A stretch of 64,000 bases of DNA, from positions 3,411,464-3,475,463 of the forward strand of contig CM049320.1 in the NCBI GenBank assembly GCA_026874595.1, given 5' to 3'. The DNA is from Sipunculus nudus. Taxonomy: Eukaryota > Annelida > Sipuncula > Golfingiida > Sipunculidae. Each line of letters opens with the position of its first letter. The first letter of the stretch is position 1. Both the position numbers and the translations under genes were made by a program. Shown piece by piece: positions 33,328 through 46,745 of the stretch. The notes under the pieces were generated by a model. The model worked only from the letters and a program-made list of their open reading frames with translations. It did no database searches and had not been told where the DNA came from.

Positions 33328-36300
33328 ATTTTTTAGCTCAGCTGATTGAAAGTCATCTGAGCTATAGCGATCACTCTTTGTCCGTCGTCCGTCTGTCCGT
33401 CTGTTAACCAGGCACAAATCGTAACCGCTGGACCTAGAACCTTGTAACTTGGGATTCTGAGAGGTCCATAAAAAATCTCCTTGGAAACCAGAAATTAGGT
33501 CTCTGTTACCCATATCCTTTGAGCTATGTGGCCCCAAAGTACCCCCCAGAAAAGTCAAAAATTTCATACAAAAACTTCAATATCTCATTAACTACTTGAC
33601 TGATGGTCATGATTTTTGGCATACATATTGATCATGAGATGTTACATCACTTCCTGCAGACTGGTGACGCCACCTGTATTTTTCGATTTTTTACGAATTT
33701 TTTTCTCTATTTTTGAGACCTTTAAAAATGTGAACATCTGTTAACAAGGCACAAATCATAAAGACTGGACTTAGAATCTTAATTCTTGACACACTGAGAG
33801 GTCCATGAAAAATCTCCTTGGAAACCAGAAATTAGGTCTCTGTTACCCATATCCTTCGAGCTATGGGGCCCCAAAGTACCCCCCAGAATAGTAAAAAATT
33901 TCATACAAAAACTTCAATATCTCATTAACTACATCACTGATGGTCATGATTTTCGACATAGATATTGATCATGAGATGTTTCATCAGTTTGTGCAGACTG
34001 GTGGCGCCACCTGACTTTTTCAATGTTCAGGAATTGTTTTCTCCATTTTTGAGACCTTTAAGGATGTAGTTATCTGTCAACAGGGTACAAATCGTAACGA
34101 CTGGACCTAGAATCTTCGTTCCTGACACACAGGGAGACCCATGATAAGTCTCCATGGAAACCTGAAATTTTGTCTCTGTTACCCATATCCTTTGAGCTAT
34201 GGCACTCCAAAGTACAGCTCAGAATAATGGAAAATTTGATACAAAAGCTTAAGTATCTGAACAACTAATGCAGAGATAACCATAATTGTTTGCATGGATA
34301 TTGATCATGGAGTGTTTCACAAGTTTCTGCAGACTGGTGGCACCACCTGTATTTGTTCGTTTTTTTTTACGAAATTTTTCTGTATTTTTGAGACCTTTAA
34401 AGATATGAACATCTGTTAACAGGGCACAAATCATAAAAACTGGACCAAGAATCTTCATTCTTGACACACAGGGAGACCCATGAAAATTCTCCATGGAAAC
34501 TTGAAATTAGGTCTCTGTTACCCATATTCTTTAAGCTGTATGGGTCCAAAATACCCCCCCCCCCCCGGCCAGAATAATGGAAAATTTGATACAAAAACTG
34601 CAGTATTTCAATAACTACAACACTGATGGTCATGATTTTCGGCATACATATTGATCATGAGCTGTTCCATCAGTTTCTGCAGACTGGGTGTGCCACCTCT
34701 ATTTTTTTTCAAATTTTTACGAATTTTTTTCTTTTTTTTGAGACCTTTAAAGATGTGGTTATCTGTCAACAGGGTACAAATCGCAACAACTGGACCTAGA
34801 ATCTTCATTCTTGTCATGCAAGGAGGCCCATGAAAGGTGCCTGTGGAAACTTGAAATTAGGTCTCTGTTACCCATATCCTTCAAGCTATAGGACTCCGAA
34901 GTATCCCTCAGAATAATGGACAATTTGATACAAAAACTGAAGTATCTGAACAACTAATGCAGAGATCACCATGATTTTTTGCATGGATATTGACCATTAA
35001 GTGTTTTTATTAGTTTCTGCAGACTGGTGGAGCCACCTGTATTTTTGTATCCGCCAAAACGAAGTTTTGCGGATACTATGTTTTTGACCGAGTTCCTCCA
35101 CCGCGGCGGCGTTCGTTTCCAGAGAGCTCCTCGGAGACTAATGGACCGATTTTTCCCAAACTTACACCTATTATCGGGTCACATGTGAACTGGTGCCTAA
35201 CCAATTTGCGTTGACCTCTGACCTTTCCTCTCTATCCAGTGTCCCATTGTGGGTCTGTTTCCACTCATAAACCCTCATATCTCGGGAACCATTTGACCGA
35301 TCAGGAATTAAATTGATACAAATGTAGCCCTTGGATTGCTTTATAACATACACAAAAAATGGTGGCGCCACCTGTAACCATGTTTGCACAGTGTCCATCT
35401 GTTCATCTGCCTTGGGTTAAAATCACTCATATCTCTGCAGTGAATTGACTAATTCACCTGAAATTCGTCATGCGTATACATCCAGGAAAGCTTTCTTGAT
35501 TTTATGACAGGTGGCGCCACCTACGTTCACGTTCACGCTGATGACATCCAAGCTTATATCTTGGGAACCGTTTGACCGATCAGGAAATAAAATTTATACA
35601 AATGTAGCCCTTTGATAGCTCTGTAACATACACAAAAAATGGTGGCGCCACCTGTAACAATGTTTGCACAGCGTCTGTCTGTTAGTCTGCCGTGGCCTAA
35701 AATCACTCATTTCTCTGTAGTGGTTCGACATAACTGCCTAAAATTTTGCAGGTTTATACATCGTGGACAGCTTTCTTGATTTTATGACAGGTGGCGCCAC
35801 CTACATTCTAGTTAACGCTGCACACATCCAAGCTCATATCTCAGGAACCATTTGACCGATTGGGCCAAAATTGTGCATGTGTTTAGATCTCACATAGGTC
35901 TTTATCATACACAAAACTGGAGGGGTTACCTGCAAAGATTTTTGCACAGTGTTTCTCTGTCTGCCATGGGCAAAAATCGCTCATATACATGTAGTGGTTT
36001 GACTTTTCTGCCTAAAATTTTGCAGGTGTATACAACTTGAACAGCTTTCTGGATTTGTGGTAGGTGGCACAACCTACATACACATTTAGGCTGCAGACAT
36101 CCATGCTAATATGCAACATACCTCACTCTATTTCCCCTTGCCACTCAATCCATGCCTCACTATCCGATTTTGGCAGATACATGTAGTCACTTGTCGGTTA
36201 CCCGTATTCTAGTTTTAAAAGTTTACACATTTTTCTCTATTTTTGAGATATATAAATACAGACTAAATCTTGGCCTGTTGGTTAATCTGTTTGATGCTTC

Positions 36301-36395
36301 AGTTGAATGGGTATATACTACCATTCTAATGATAAAATTTCCTTTTGCGAATCTCTTCCCAGTCAGCTGAGCGTCATGACCCATGGGTCACTTGT
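33328..36395 (-). mobile_element. Helitron-like non-autonomous element, family A copy 2 (inverted)
   Basis: Reverse complement of 6346-9796 at high identity, with both termini: the hairpin and TCCGTCGTCCGTCTG microsatellite at 33331-33410, and the 5' end GACCCATGGGTCACTTGT at 36378-36395. It has five ~335-bp modules against six in copy 1 and a shorter microsatellite. No coding. Confidence 0.8.
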
Positions 36396-38610
36396 AGTGA
36401 ACCTGTGAACTAATGCGATGGTGTGGCAGCGTTTGTCTTCTGTACTTTTACCCATACATGAAAATGATTGGGGCTAGCATCATGAAATTTAATGCAAAAA
36501 AATTAGCCATCTGAAAATTTTCTTAAATTTTATAGAGAAAAAGCTAAAAAAACCTTTAAAAATCTTCTCCTCCAAAACACTCAAGCCAAATTGCTCAATA
36601 TTTCACAGAAATAATCTTTTATACCATCTCCCTCAATTGTGTTCAGGAAGTTGAACTTAGTCATCTGTCCAAAAAAGCATACTAAAATGACAGTCTCAGA
36701 AACAGCCAGAGCTGTCATCACCAAATATTTTGCCAGTAGTGGTCACATGAGTCATATATGAAATTCAGGTATTGGTGGCGCCACCTGAATTGACCTATTT
36801 TTGTACAGGGGTCATTGGTCATCTGTACATTAATCCATAATTTCTCAGGAATAGCAGGAGCTACTATTCCCAGATTTTATGCAATAATCTGTCACATATC
36901 AAATTTTGTGGGATTCAGCTTATTTTTTTGCTATCTGCATTTACTTAGATTTTATAAGGAAAAAGCTGACAATATTTTAAAAGTCGTCTTCTTGTAGACG
37001 GTCCAGCCAAATTGTTAAATATTTTACATAAATGATCCCAGAAGCAAGCCCTCTCAAGTTTGTTCAAATGGTTTGCATTTGATGAATTTTAGCGGAGGTA
37101 CACAAATTTGAACAGTCATTCGGCCAAGTAAGCATACTGACATAGTACTCTCAGAAATGACAGAAGCTAGCATTACCAGGTATTGTGCAAATGTTGGTCA
37201 CATGACTCATATTTGAAGTTGTAGATTTAGTGGTGCCACCTACATTGACCTGTTTTTTATGGGCAAAAAACCTCATAATTTTAGCCTCTTTCAGCTTAAT
37301 GATGAAACTGTCAAGTTGAATTGTTCAATTTTTAAAAAGAATTATCCTAGGACATGGTTCTTTCAATCATATCAGAATATACTGAGTTTGTTGATTTTTG
37401 GTTGAGTTGTGAAAAGCTTAAGTTGGTCTTATGGCCATTATTATGTCTTTTTCAAACTGAGGACTGCAATAGTGTTCTTCTACAAAATTATTATTTAAAT
37501 TATATCCTCTGTAACATTTCACAAAAATTATTCTTAGGTGGCCTTTGTTCAAGTCTACTAGAATGATTTTTGGCAGAACTATTGGACCTTTAACAATGAA
37601 AGTACTGCATCTTTTATTATTCTAGATATTTTGATAAAAAGTTTATGAATATGTCAGCTTGAAAAAAGAAATTTTAACCTTTTTTATGTCTTTCAGTATG
37701 TGTAAACAGATATATCAACAGGCCAAGATTGAATCTGTATCTTAAAATAGGTTGAGAAACTGCCAACTGTTTCAGATTTGGGAACAGATCAAGAGTTCAT
37801 TCAGTGCAGCCAGATATAGGTCAAGAGTTCAATCAGTGCAGCCAAGCACATGGCATGTGATCACCTCATGGGTGACATGTGAACACCTCATGGGCACCAT
37901 GTGATCACTTCATGGATATCGAGCCCCTCAGGGCAGGGCCCCTGCATGAGCTTATGCAATGGTGCGGCTACTATTTCAGATTTGGCAACAGGCTAGAGGT
38001 CAGTCTGGATCTATTTATAGCTTTGGCAGACTGCCAACTGTATCAGATTAGGCAACAGAGTTCACTCAGTGCAGCCAGGTATAGGTCAAGAGTTCACTCA
38101 GTGCAGTAGCTGCATTCTATTTATAGCTTTGGCAGACTGCTCACTGCATCATATTTGGCACCCAAAGTTCAGCCTGAATCTATTTATAGCTTTGGCAGAC
38201 TGCCAACTGTGTCAGATTATGCAACAGGTCAAGAGTTCACTCAGTGCAGCCAGGTACATGTCAAAAGTTCACTCAGTCTAGCCAAGTGCAGGTCAAAAGT
38301 TCACTCAGTGCAGTAGCTGTCCCTGCTTATTTCTCAGGAGGGGTTTGATATATCAGTCTGAAAATTGGGCATATGTGTCTATCTCTGATAGCTATGTGTA
38401 TACAAGACTAGTGGTGCCAGCTACAATCCTTTTTGTGTTGTTTGCACCCATGCCAGAATTTCAGCAGTGATATTTGTGTAGTTGTTTCTTATTTAAAATG
38501 TTTAGTACTTGCATTGTTCATATACATGAAAAGTAATGGTCCAGCATTGAAGCATTATACCTGGTGTATTTCCAAATGCACAGGTTCGCATTAGGCCTGT
38601 AGGCCTTGTT
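36396..38610 (+). mobile_element. Helitron-like non-autonomous element, family E copy 1
   Basis: It begins AGTGAACCTGTGAACTAATG with GCGATGGTGTGGC. It ends CACAGGTTCGCATT plus the palindrome AGGCCTGTAGGCCT and TGTT. The 5' GAACCTGTG and 3' CACAGGTTC are subterminal inverted repeats. An inverted copy (54503-56552) gives the same borders. The interior has GGTGGCGCCACCTGAATTGA (36776), and GTTCACTCAGTGCAGCCAGG tandem repeats at 37800-38310. It directly abuts the A element. Noncoding. Confidence 0.75.
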
Positions 38611-38881
38611 TTAATTTTTATGCATTTTAGACCTGTAACAAAACTGTCAACTGTTAACATGGCACAATTCCTAACCGCTGGACCTGGAATTTTCTAACTT
38701 GACATCAAAGGAAGTTCATAAATATATCTCTGTGGAAACCTCAAATTAGGTCTCTGTTACCCATATTCTCCGAGCCCTCAGAATAATTAAAAATTTGATT
38801 TTAATTTCATTTCAATTTCATCTTAAAATACACTTGTATTTTCAAGTTCAGCTGAGCATCATGGCCCATGGGCCACTTGTT
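38611..38881 (-). mobile_element. Family A fragment (5' end, inverted)
   Basis: The minus strand starts AACAAGTGGCCCATGGGCCA with ATGATGCTCAGCTGAA and carries part of the A module (CATATTCTCCGAGC; GGACCTGGAATTTT). It is truncated where family E ends. Confidence 0.65.
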
Positions 38882-39779
38882 AAAGTGAAAATTTAAGTGG
38901 GAGAATTTCAAAAGAACCAGATCTATGTGGGTCTAACAATATTTACTTTGAAGAGAGCAAAGTCCAATTTTGTTAATAAGCTTGTCAATTATGAGGGCCT
39001 CTACCGGGTGTGCGTATATTGTTGTAATAACCATGTCCGGTTTTTGATTAGAGTGATGCAGTTGGTCATAGCTAATTGAGCAGAAGCATATAAAAATCAC
39101 ATTTTCTCCAGTGAATAATCAATTTATACATAAGATTTTTTATGTTTAAATTAATACTTTAATCTGAACCTGGTTTTATCTTTATTTTTTTTTAATATCT
39201 ATGATATTCAATTGCCGTTATTTACATTTGTATCGACGAGTTATGCTAATATTGCACTGATATATGAAAGAACAGTCAATACTCCATATAGTGCTTGCGG
39301 AATAATTATATAAACAAACATACACATTTCACAAAGTATGCATCTATAAACATACGAAATCTTATATTAATTTTTTTATTCATTGCAGAATATGTATAAG
39401 ATTTGTATATACCCGTACTCAATTAACTGTGACCTGCTTCGTCACTCTAATCAAACGATAGAATTAGTTATTACAACAATACAAACACAACCGGTAAAGG
39501 GCCCCCATAATAGGCAAGAAAACAAACAGGAGTTCACTCTCTTTGAAGTAATCTTGTCAGACTTCTCAGTTCTGGTTTTATTACACACGTATATTTTTAT
39601 GAAATTCTCCAACCGTTTTTATTTATAGAAATATTTTCTGATAGAAATCCGTAAAATATCAATCAAGACCGAGAATTATCACTGGTAGTTTTTTTTGCCT
39701 GCAATATTATGAACTAGTTATTTAGGCGTGTCATTGATCAACATATGTAAATGGTAACTGAGACAAAATGTGAAAAAAA
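38882..39779. other. No recognised gene
   Basis: AT-rich 900 bp with short open stretches (for example 39383-39628) that have no supporting context. Confidence 0.4.
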
Positions 39780-40000
39780 ATGACTGTCATTATTAAAAGA
39801 AAGTTCAAATGAGAAATGGATGGGTGAATTGACGGTATGTAAGAGGTTTCCTTGATATTTCCACGAGGGATTACGGGTCCAGTGTCGTCCGTCGGGTTTC
39901 CTTGCCGATTTCCGAGTGCCACTACGCTCCCGTGAGTTTCCCACGCGACCGCCTCCATCTTGGCTAATATGCAGTTGAAAGATGTGTAAATTAAAAAAAA
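39780..40000 (-). repeat. Right inverted arm, outer segment
   Basis: Reverse complement of 33060-32937 (GCCTCCATCTTGGCTAATAT and flanks). It is separated from its continuation at 46367 by the B element. Confidence 0.8.
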
Positions 40001-40384
40001 CTAGATGTGTTGGAATGACACGAATACCCCCACCTGGGGAAAATTAGAAACATTTGTTAAATTTTGTAAAAATTTTTTAAGTTCAGGAGGTTTCATATGG
40101 TCAAAAGTAGGTCAACAAGGGCAAAATGCCAACTCGATCTGTAACGGGTCATTATCAAGCAACACACACAAAAATCAGGCCAGTATCTCCAGGCATTGTG
40201 AAAAAAATGTCCATACATGCATTTTCATAAAAATTTCTGTCTTTCATGAAGTTTTCTATGTTCAGGATCTGTCATATGGTCAAAAATAAGTCAACTGGGA
40301 TGAAACGCGAACTTGATCTGTAAGTGGTCATTATGCGCCAACAGACCAAACATTAGGCTAGTATCTGAAAGCATTGCATTGCAA

Positions 40385-41375
40385 AACTAGAATATTAGCA
40401 AAAGCTGATAATCAGTTATAAATTTAAATTGGAGAGGTATGTACCATGTTTCATAACAATCCACCAATGCTTCCTGAGAAATAAGCTCCTAAGTTTTTTC
40501 CTATACTAAGCTCTGTGACCTTGAAAGTAGGTCAAGATCACCCATCTTTGAACTTGACCAAAATTTTGTAAATATCATGCATTAGCACTGAAGAAATGAA
40601 TTAAGTTTCTGTGTTGAATACCTTTGGAGATATCCTGCACAAAGGCCAAAATTGAAAAATCTGATAAAAATTCATTAAAAAATCAGAAATTGTAGGTGGT
40701 GCCACCAAAATTGTGCAGCATGCACAGACCATCATTCCAAATGATCATAGTAAGTTTTGTGAAAATCCACACAATGGTTCCTGAGATATAAGCTTCTGAG
40801 TGTTTTTGTATAATCAGTCTCAAACAGAGAAAAATAGGTCAAGGTCACCCATCTTTGCACTTGACCAAGATTTTGTTGATATACATCTTCACTGATGAAA
40901 TAAAATTCCAACGGTGAATCCTTTTAGAGATATCCCGCTCACAAGGCCAAAATTGAAAAATCCGATAAAAATTGATTAAAAAATCAGAAATTGCAGGTGG
41001 CGCCATCAAAATTGTGCAGCACATACAGACCATCAGTCCCAATGATCATTGTAAGTTTTCTGAAAATCCACACAATGGTTCCTGAGATATAAGCTTCTGA
41101 GTGTTTTTCTATAATCAGCTCTAAAATGTAGAAAAATGGGTCAAGGTCACCCATCTTCGAACTTGACTGAGATTTTATCGATATACATCTTCACTGATTA
41201 AATAAAATTCCAACGGTGAATCCTTTTAAAGAAATCCTGCTCACAAGGTAAAAATCAACAAACGCGGACAGACGGACGTCAGACGGACGGACGGACAGAC
41301 GGACGGCACTACGGACGGACAGACGGACAGCTTGGGTGACGACAATAGCCCATCAGCCTATGAGCTGAGGGCTAA
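40385..41375 (+). mobile_element. Helitron-like non-autonomous element, family C copy 3 (nested in B)
   Basis: AACTAGAATATTAGCAAAAG at the start; three ~300-bp modules with GGTGGTGCCACC (40695) and GGTGGCGCCATC (40996), each followed 81 nt later by GGTTCCTGAGATATAAGC; a long ACGGACAGACGG tract (41268-41330); and a 3' hairpin with arms AGCCCATCAGCC and GAGCTGAGGGCT. It is the most complete C copy. Confidence 0.8.
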
Positions 41376-44300
41376 ACAAGGGACCTATGGGTCACGGCGC
41401 TCAGCTGATCATGATTGAACTATAAATGTATCACCATTGTGATACTATATTTAGTCGACAAACCTTATGAATATCATGGACCTATTAGGCTATTATACAG
41501 GAATATAATGTAATATGCGAGTAAATCATGTATGAAATTACCTGACTGATGGATTAATATGGAGTAAATATAGTGGTTTATTTTTTATTTATTTGGGAGC
41601 TGTTGAAAATAGCAATATATTTGAGCAAATATGAATGCAATGACAGTACACTAAGCAGTGGTAGAATGATGATAAGGCTATTTGTTGAAGGATCTATAGT
41701 GTACAGAAGTCCGCAAGATTTCAATTTGACATATATAATGTTATTATTAACTATGCTGAAGAGTGGATTTATGAATTGTGACTGTATGACATGATATCTC
41801 TTAGGTCTTGACAAGGTACATTATATTGATGCCCACCACATCTACATATTACACAATATTGACATAATTTCTGGCACGTACATAGGCAACAAACAGTTAT
41901 ACAATATATAAAAATATGAATATATCTGATTCAACTTGTTCTCGTTTACTGAGGCTGACATTGGGATGGGGTTCGGAGAAGGAAACAGTGTGGGCAGCAA
42001 GGAGGGTTGGATGTAGAGAGAAAGGGAGATAGAGAGAGAGGGAGGGAGCATTCAACAGTACTTAAACACCTGGAAGGTTAAAATCTAAAATATTATGAAA
42101 TGTAGATAAAGTCTGAGAGAAAGAGGTAATATAGGCCATGGTTGGTTGATATGATTGAAGAAATTGTTGCAAATAATATTTTAAGATCTGGCCTTGCGCT
42201 TTCATTGGATACCTTTTTGACAGGCTGTTGACAGTTCAACATTTTACACATTTGTCTAATGAGATCCAATTTTTTTAATTTAAACTTTAATTAAACTGTT
42301 TTTTCTATTTAATGATATGTATACAGTTGCTATAAAATCCCCACTCCACAGGCGGAAGGACTTGATGGAGGGGGGGGGGGGGGTTACGATGGGAGTTACA
42401 ACGCCTCTGTCTCTCTGTATATATTTTCTTCAAATTATTAAATTTTATGCTATAGCAATAGCACTATTGTTGACAGTGCGAAGGAGCAAGGACTTAGTGG
42501 GGTGGGGGAAGGGGATGGTGGGAGTTACAATACCCTTGCATATACGTACAGGATATGAAATTTAATTAATCAGAGCTTACAGGAAAAAAAAGTTTATTCA
42601 TAATTATTAAATATTTAAAACAGGCAAGAAAGCTAGAGAAACAAAGCAAATAATTTTAATTCCCATTCTTCTGAGCCAGGAAATTATGAACAATTTTTAC
42701 ATAAATTCCCTTTTTTATAACATCATTTTTTTCCAGGTTTGAAAATGTAACTATACATTTAGAGTATAACATATATATGTGAATATTTCAGTTGATTCAC
42801 ATTTCTGAATTGCATCAACATATATATCTAATAAATTAGGTTTATAGTACCTGTCAACATAATGGGGTGGTGGGAGGAAGGGAGGCATAGGGGTGAGAGA
42901 GAGAGAAAGAGAGAGAGAGAAAGAGAGCTAGAAAGAGAGAAAGGGAAAGAGAGAGAGGAGAAAGGCTCTCTGGTAATTACTGCCTGACCCAGCCTGACCC
43001 AGACACTCACAGAAGCAGAAGGCAAGGAGTGAAGGTGTTATGTAACAGCCTGGAACACTGTTAACCAATGACTTGATGTAAACATTCAAGACATGGTGCT
43101 ATAAATATGGGTCACTGTGCTCAGCTGAAGTTGGCCTTGAAGGTAAAAATCTAAAATAATAATGGAGATCAAGTCTAAGATGAAAAGGTAATATATGCCA
43201 TGGCTGGTTGACATGATTGGTTTGTATTGATGAGTGAGAAATTGTTGCAAATAATATTTTGTGACCAAACTATGCATTCTCTAATGTCAAAATTGAAGCA
43301 TGTGAGCAGTTTGTGAACATAAGATGTATATTATTACCATGATCATTGGCTGGCTTTTTGATAGTTTGTTGACAGTTCAGTAGTTTACACATTTGCTCAA
43401 TTGGATCTATTTTACATAATATATATTATTAAATATATGTATTTTTATTTTATAAAATGTATACAGTTGAAATATAACTGATGTCTCCAGTCCCCAGATG
43501 CAAGAACCTGGTGGTGGTGGTTGGGGGGGGGGGGGGGGGGGGGGGAGGGCTGGAATGATGGGAGTTACAACATCTCTGTATTAACATAGTGTATATACAT
43601 ATAGGATTTCCACTTAATTCAACAATACTTACAGGATTAAATAGTCCATTTACAATTACATAATATTTAAAAAAGGACAGACAGACTGTTAGACAAACAA
43701 AGCTGATAATATATTTTAATATTTTAAAGTTTTTCATCTGCAATATTACACATCTGAATACATAAGTTGCTTTCAAATTTCAGACTTTAATGGCTTAAAT
43801 CCATACACATACAGCATATGAAAGTTATTTCAACAGTGCTTAAAGGAAAAATTTCATAATTAGTATATATATTTAATGATAATTGAGAGATGATGGACAG
43901 ACAAGAGCTGATCACTTTATGTTCCATTCTCCTGGGGCAAGAATATGTTTCAATATTAGATCTAAATTTTTTCTAATCCAATTATCTTTCAAATTGAAAA
44001 AAATTGTACACATTTGCAATAATAACTAATGTCCCAGTGCACAGGTGACGGTGAGGTGCTAAGGATCAATGACAGCCGGGGGGGGGGGGGGGGAGATGGG
44101 ATTAACAACACTTTTGCATAAACATTCAGGGCAAACAAAGCCTGATCTCCAATTCTGCTGAGGCTCGAAAAATAATGAACACATGTTTGTATTAGATCCT
44201 CATTTAATTTGTATACATTTCCAATATAACATATATTTCTGAATATAAACGTTGATTCATAATTCTAAATTGCATCATCGTAAATCTCAATCTTGTCATG

Positions 44301-45929
44301 TAACACCACATCATGCATACAAATGTATATTTATATATTCATGGGGGGGGGGGGGGGGGGGAGGGGGTGTGATATGAGAACAATTGTACACCTGTCACAG
44401 CAGGGGATCTCCCCCAGTGACTGAAACAAATCAGGAACCCTTCCTGACTTCCAGTGACCTGGAGTGGCCTACCTGCATCTGGAACAAAGCAAGTGACTAC
44501 AATAGACCCTCAAGATAAAATTCAATAACTAGCCTAATTTTCAACCTTTTAGTTTCAAATTTCAGATTTAAACACATTAAATACTTATGTTTACATTCTG
44601 AGAAAATTAAATCAACAGTACTCACAGGGAAAAAATGTGCCATGGTCAAAGTTGGGTAAAATTTCAGGTACTGATTTTATGTTTATGCTAATAACTTATA
44701 AAATTTACAAAATACAGATCTAATTTTGGGTATACAATTGAATCTTAATTAAAAAAAGTTATATACTTAAAAAAAATTCTCTAGCTTCAATAATTTTCAT
44801 GAAACCTGAGTAAATATTTTTCCTGATTTTTTACAAAGTCAATTTTGTTTGGGCACATAACTTAAAACAATTACGCAATACTGACATCATTTCTGGCATG
44901 TGCATAGCGAATGTATAGAAAAATATGTATATAATATATGATCAAAGTCAGATCAGTGGTTTTGATACTAGGCAGTCCTGAAGTGTAACAAAGGGTTTTA
45001 AATGAAAAAATGAAGTTTTTCATTAATATCTCGAAGGAATTAAGTTCTGGTGACCAAATTCTTGGCATGGTAGGGGATTTTGGAGACATCTTACTGTATG
45101 CCTAATTTAAGGAACTTAGAGCTGAAGCTGGGGAGCTGAGCTCTAGCAAACTGCATGACACTAGGTTGATGTAAACAATATGTGACATGGTGCTTGAAAA
45201 CTTGAATAAAATCTACAGTTTTTGATCAACTGGTTTCAAATTTTAAATGTTAACGGTTGAAATGCTAACAAAAACATGCTTTGAAAATTAAATCCACAGC
45301 AGTTACAGGAAAAAAACGTGCCATGGTCAAAATTGGGCAAAGTTTAAGGTACCAATTTTTTATTTTTGCTAATATTTAAAAAAATTTAAAAGATTTTGAT
45401 CAAATTTTGGGTATACAATTTAATTTTGATTAATAAAAGTTATATTACTGGAAAAAAAGTGCTTAGCTTTAACAAGTTTTGTGTTAAGTGATCAAATTTT
45501 TTTCCTGATTATTTACAAAATGCATTATGTTTGGGCCCATAACTTTTTTAAATTATATAATACAGACCCAATTTCTGGCATGTACATAGGAACCATATAG
45601 AGGATTATTTATGGTAAATATGAGGAAAAACAGATGAGTGGTTTTGATATTAGGCAGTCCTGAAGTGTGAAAATAGGATTTTAATAAAAAATTGAGGTTT
45701 TTCCTTAATTTCTCAAAGGAACGAAGTCGCAAAGACCCAGTTTTCGGCTTGGTAGGAGATCTTGGGGACATCTAACATTATGCTGAATTTTGGATTCCTA
45801 GGTCTTATGGTTTCAAAACGTGCCACATCGACGGACGGACGGACGGACGGACGGACGGACGGACAGACGGACGACGGACAATGGACCACGACTATAGCTC
45901 AGATGACTTATAGTCAGCTGAGCTAAAAA
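41376..45929 (+). mobile_element. Helitron-like non-autonomous element, family D copy 3 (nested in B)
   Basis: It begins ACAAGGGACCTATGGGTCAC with GGCGCTCAGCTG directly after the C element and ends with the ACGGACGGACGG tract (45829-45878) and the AGCTCAGATGAC... CAGCTGAGC hairpin. The interior includes GA-rich simple repeats (42015-42050, 42890-42960), G-tracts (42369, 43525, 44080, 44345), a second 5'-like motif near 43107 and two ~640-bp D modules (44540-45830). No coding. Confidence 0.75.
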
Positions 45930-46366
45930 GGCTGTACATGTACATTTGTCATGAAAATTTATATTTTTCATGTAATTTTCTCTGTTAAGGAGCCGTAAAA
46001 CAATCAAAAGTAGGTCAACCGGGACAAAACTGAACTCAATCTATATCTGGGTATTATCTACCTACACACCAAAATTCAGGCCAATATCTGCAGGCATTGT
46101 GAAAAAAAGTCCGTACATGTGTATTTGTCATGAAAATTTCTATTTTTCATGAAATTTTCTAAGTTTAGGAGAGGTAAAACAGTCAAAAGTAGGTCAACCG
46201 GGACGAAACGCGAACTCGATCTGTAACTAGTCATTATCAAAAATCAGGCCAATATCTGCACGCATTGTGAAAAAAAAGTCCGTACAACTGTTTGATTTCG
46301 GAATGACGGAAGGACGGACATGGGTAAAACTATATGCCCCGGCCACTTTGTGGCGGGGGCATAAAA

Positions 46367-46745
46367 ATAGTTCCTAAAGAAGCATAAATGTGACACAAGA
46401 TACAAATTTCTTCATGAAAATCAGTCTGACTATACCTGCAAAAATGAGGAATTAATATAGCCAGGGACATTTAGCGGGACCGGGTTGTCACGCCGACATT
46501 ATCGTAGTGCCGCTGCCGACAAAATACTGTTAATTATTTGAAAATATTAAGAGGATGGTATCAAATTTTGTTCAAGTACCTTAACAGACAACGTATATAT
46601 AACTTTACTGCGCATTAAACATATCATTTTCCTATTATTTATTTTCTTTTTCGGCAAGATGGGCTTTGGCATTTTGGGTATGTGAAAATTTGTTTCGGCG
46701 TTCTGGGTTTCGGCCATCTGGTCTACATTAGATTAGATCTCTACA
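46367..46745 (-). repeat. Right inverted arm, inner segment
   Basis: Reverse complement of 32936-32575, including the TTTCGGCATTCTGGGTTTCG-type repeats. It resumes exactly where the B element ends. Confidence 0.8.

Larger units (their letters stand above)
40001..46366 (+). mobile_element. Helitron-like non-autonomous element, family B, with two nested elements
   Basis: Outer borders are given by comparison with the uninterrupted inverted arm near 32937. The element starts CTAGATGTGTTGGAATGACA after an A-tract and ends with a hairpin (46333-46363) whose arms are TATGCCCCGGCCAC and TGGCGGGGGCATA, followed by AAAA. Its own sequence is 40001-40384 plus 45930-46366, built of ~185-bp units (GTAGGTCAACNGGGACGAAA; ATCAGGCCAGTATCTGCAGG). 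A short GGAAGGACGGAC tract precedes the hairpin. Noncoding. Confidence 0.75.

Noticed and set aside
39731-39958. Short frame beginning M-E-A-V-A-W, also found at 32981-33110 in the inverted arm
   Set aside because: The two copies keep the frame for about 38 codons, but nearly all base differences change the residue. There is no sign of protein constraint, so I treat it as part of the repeat.
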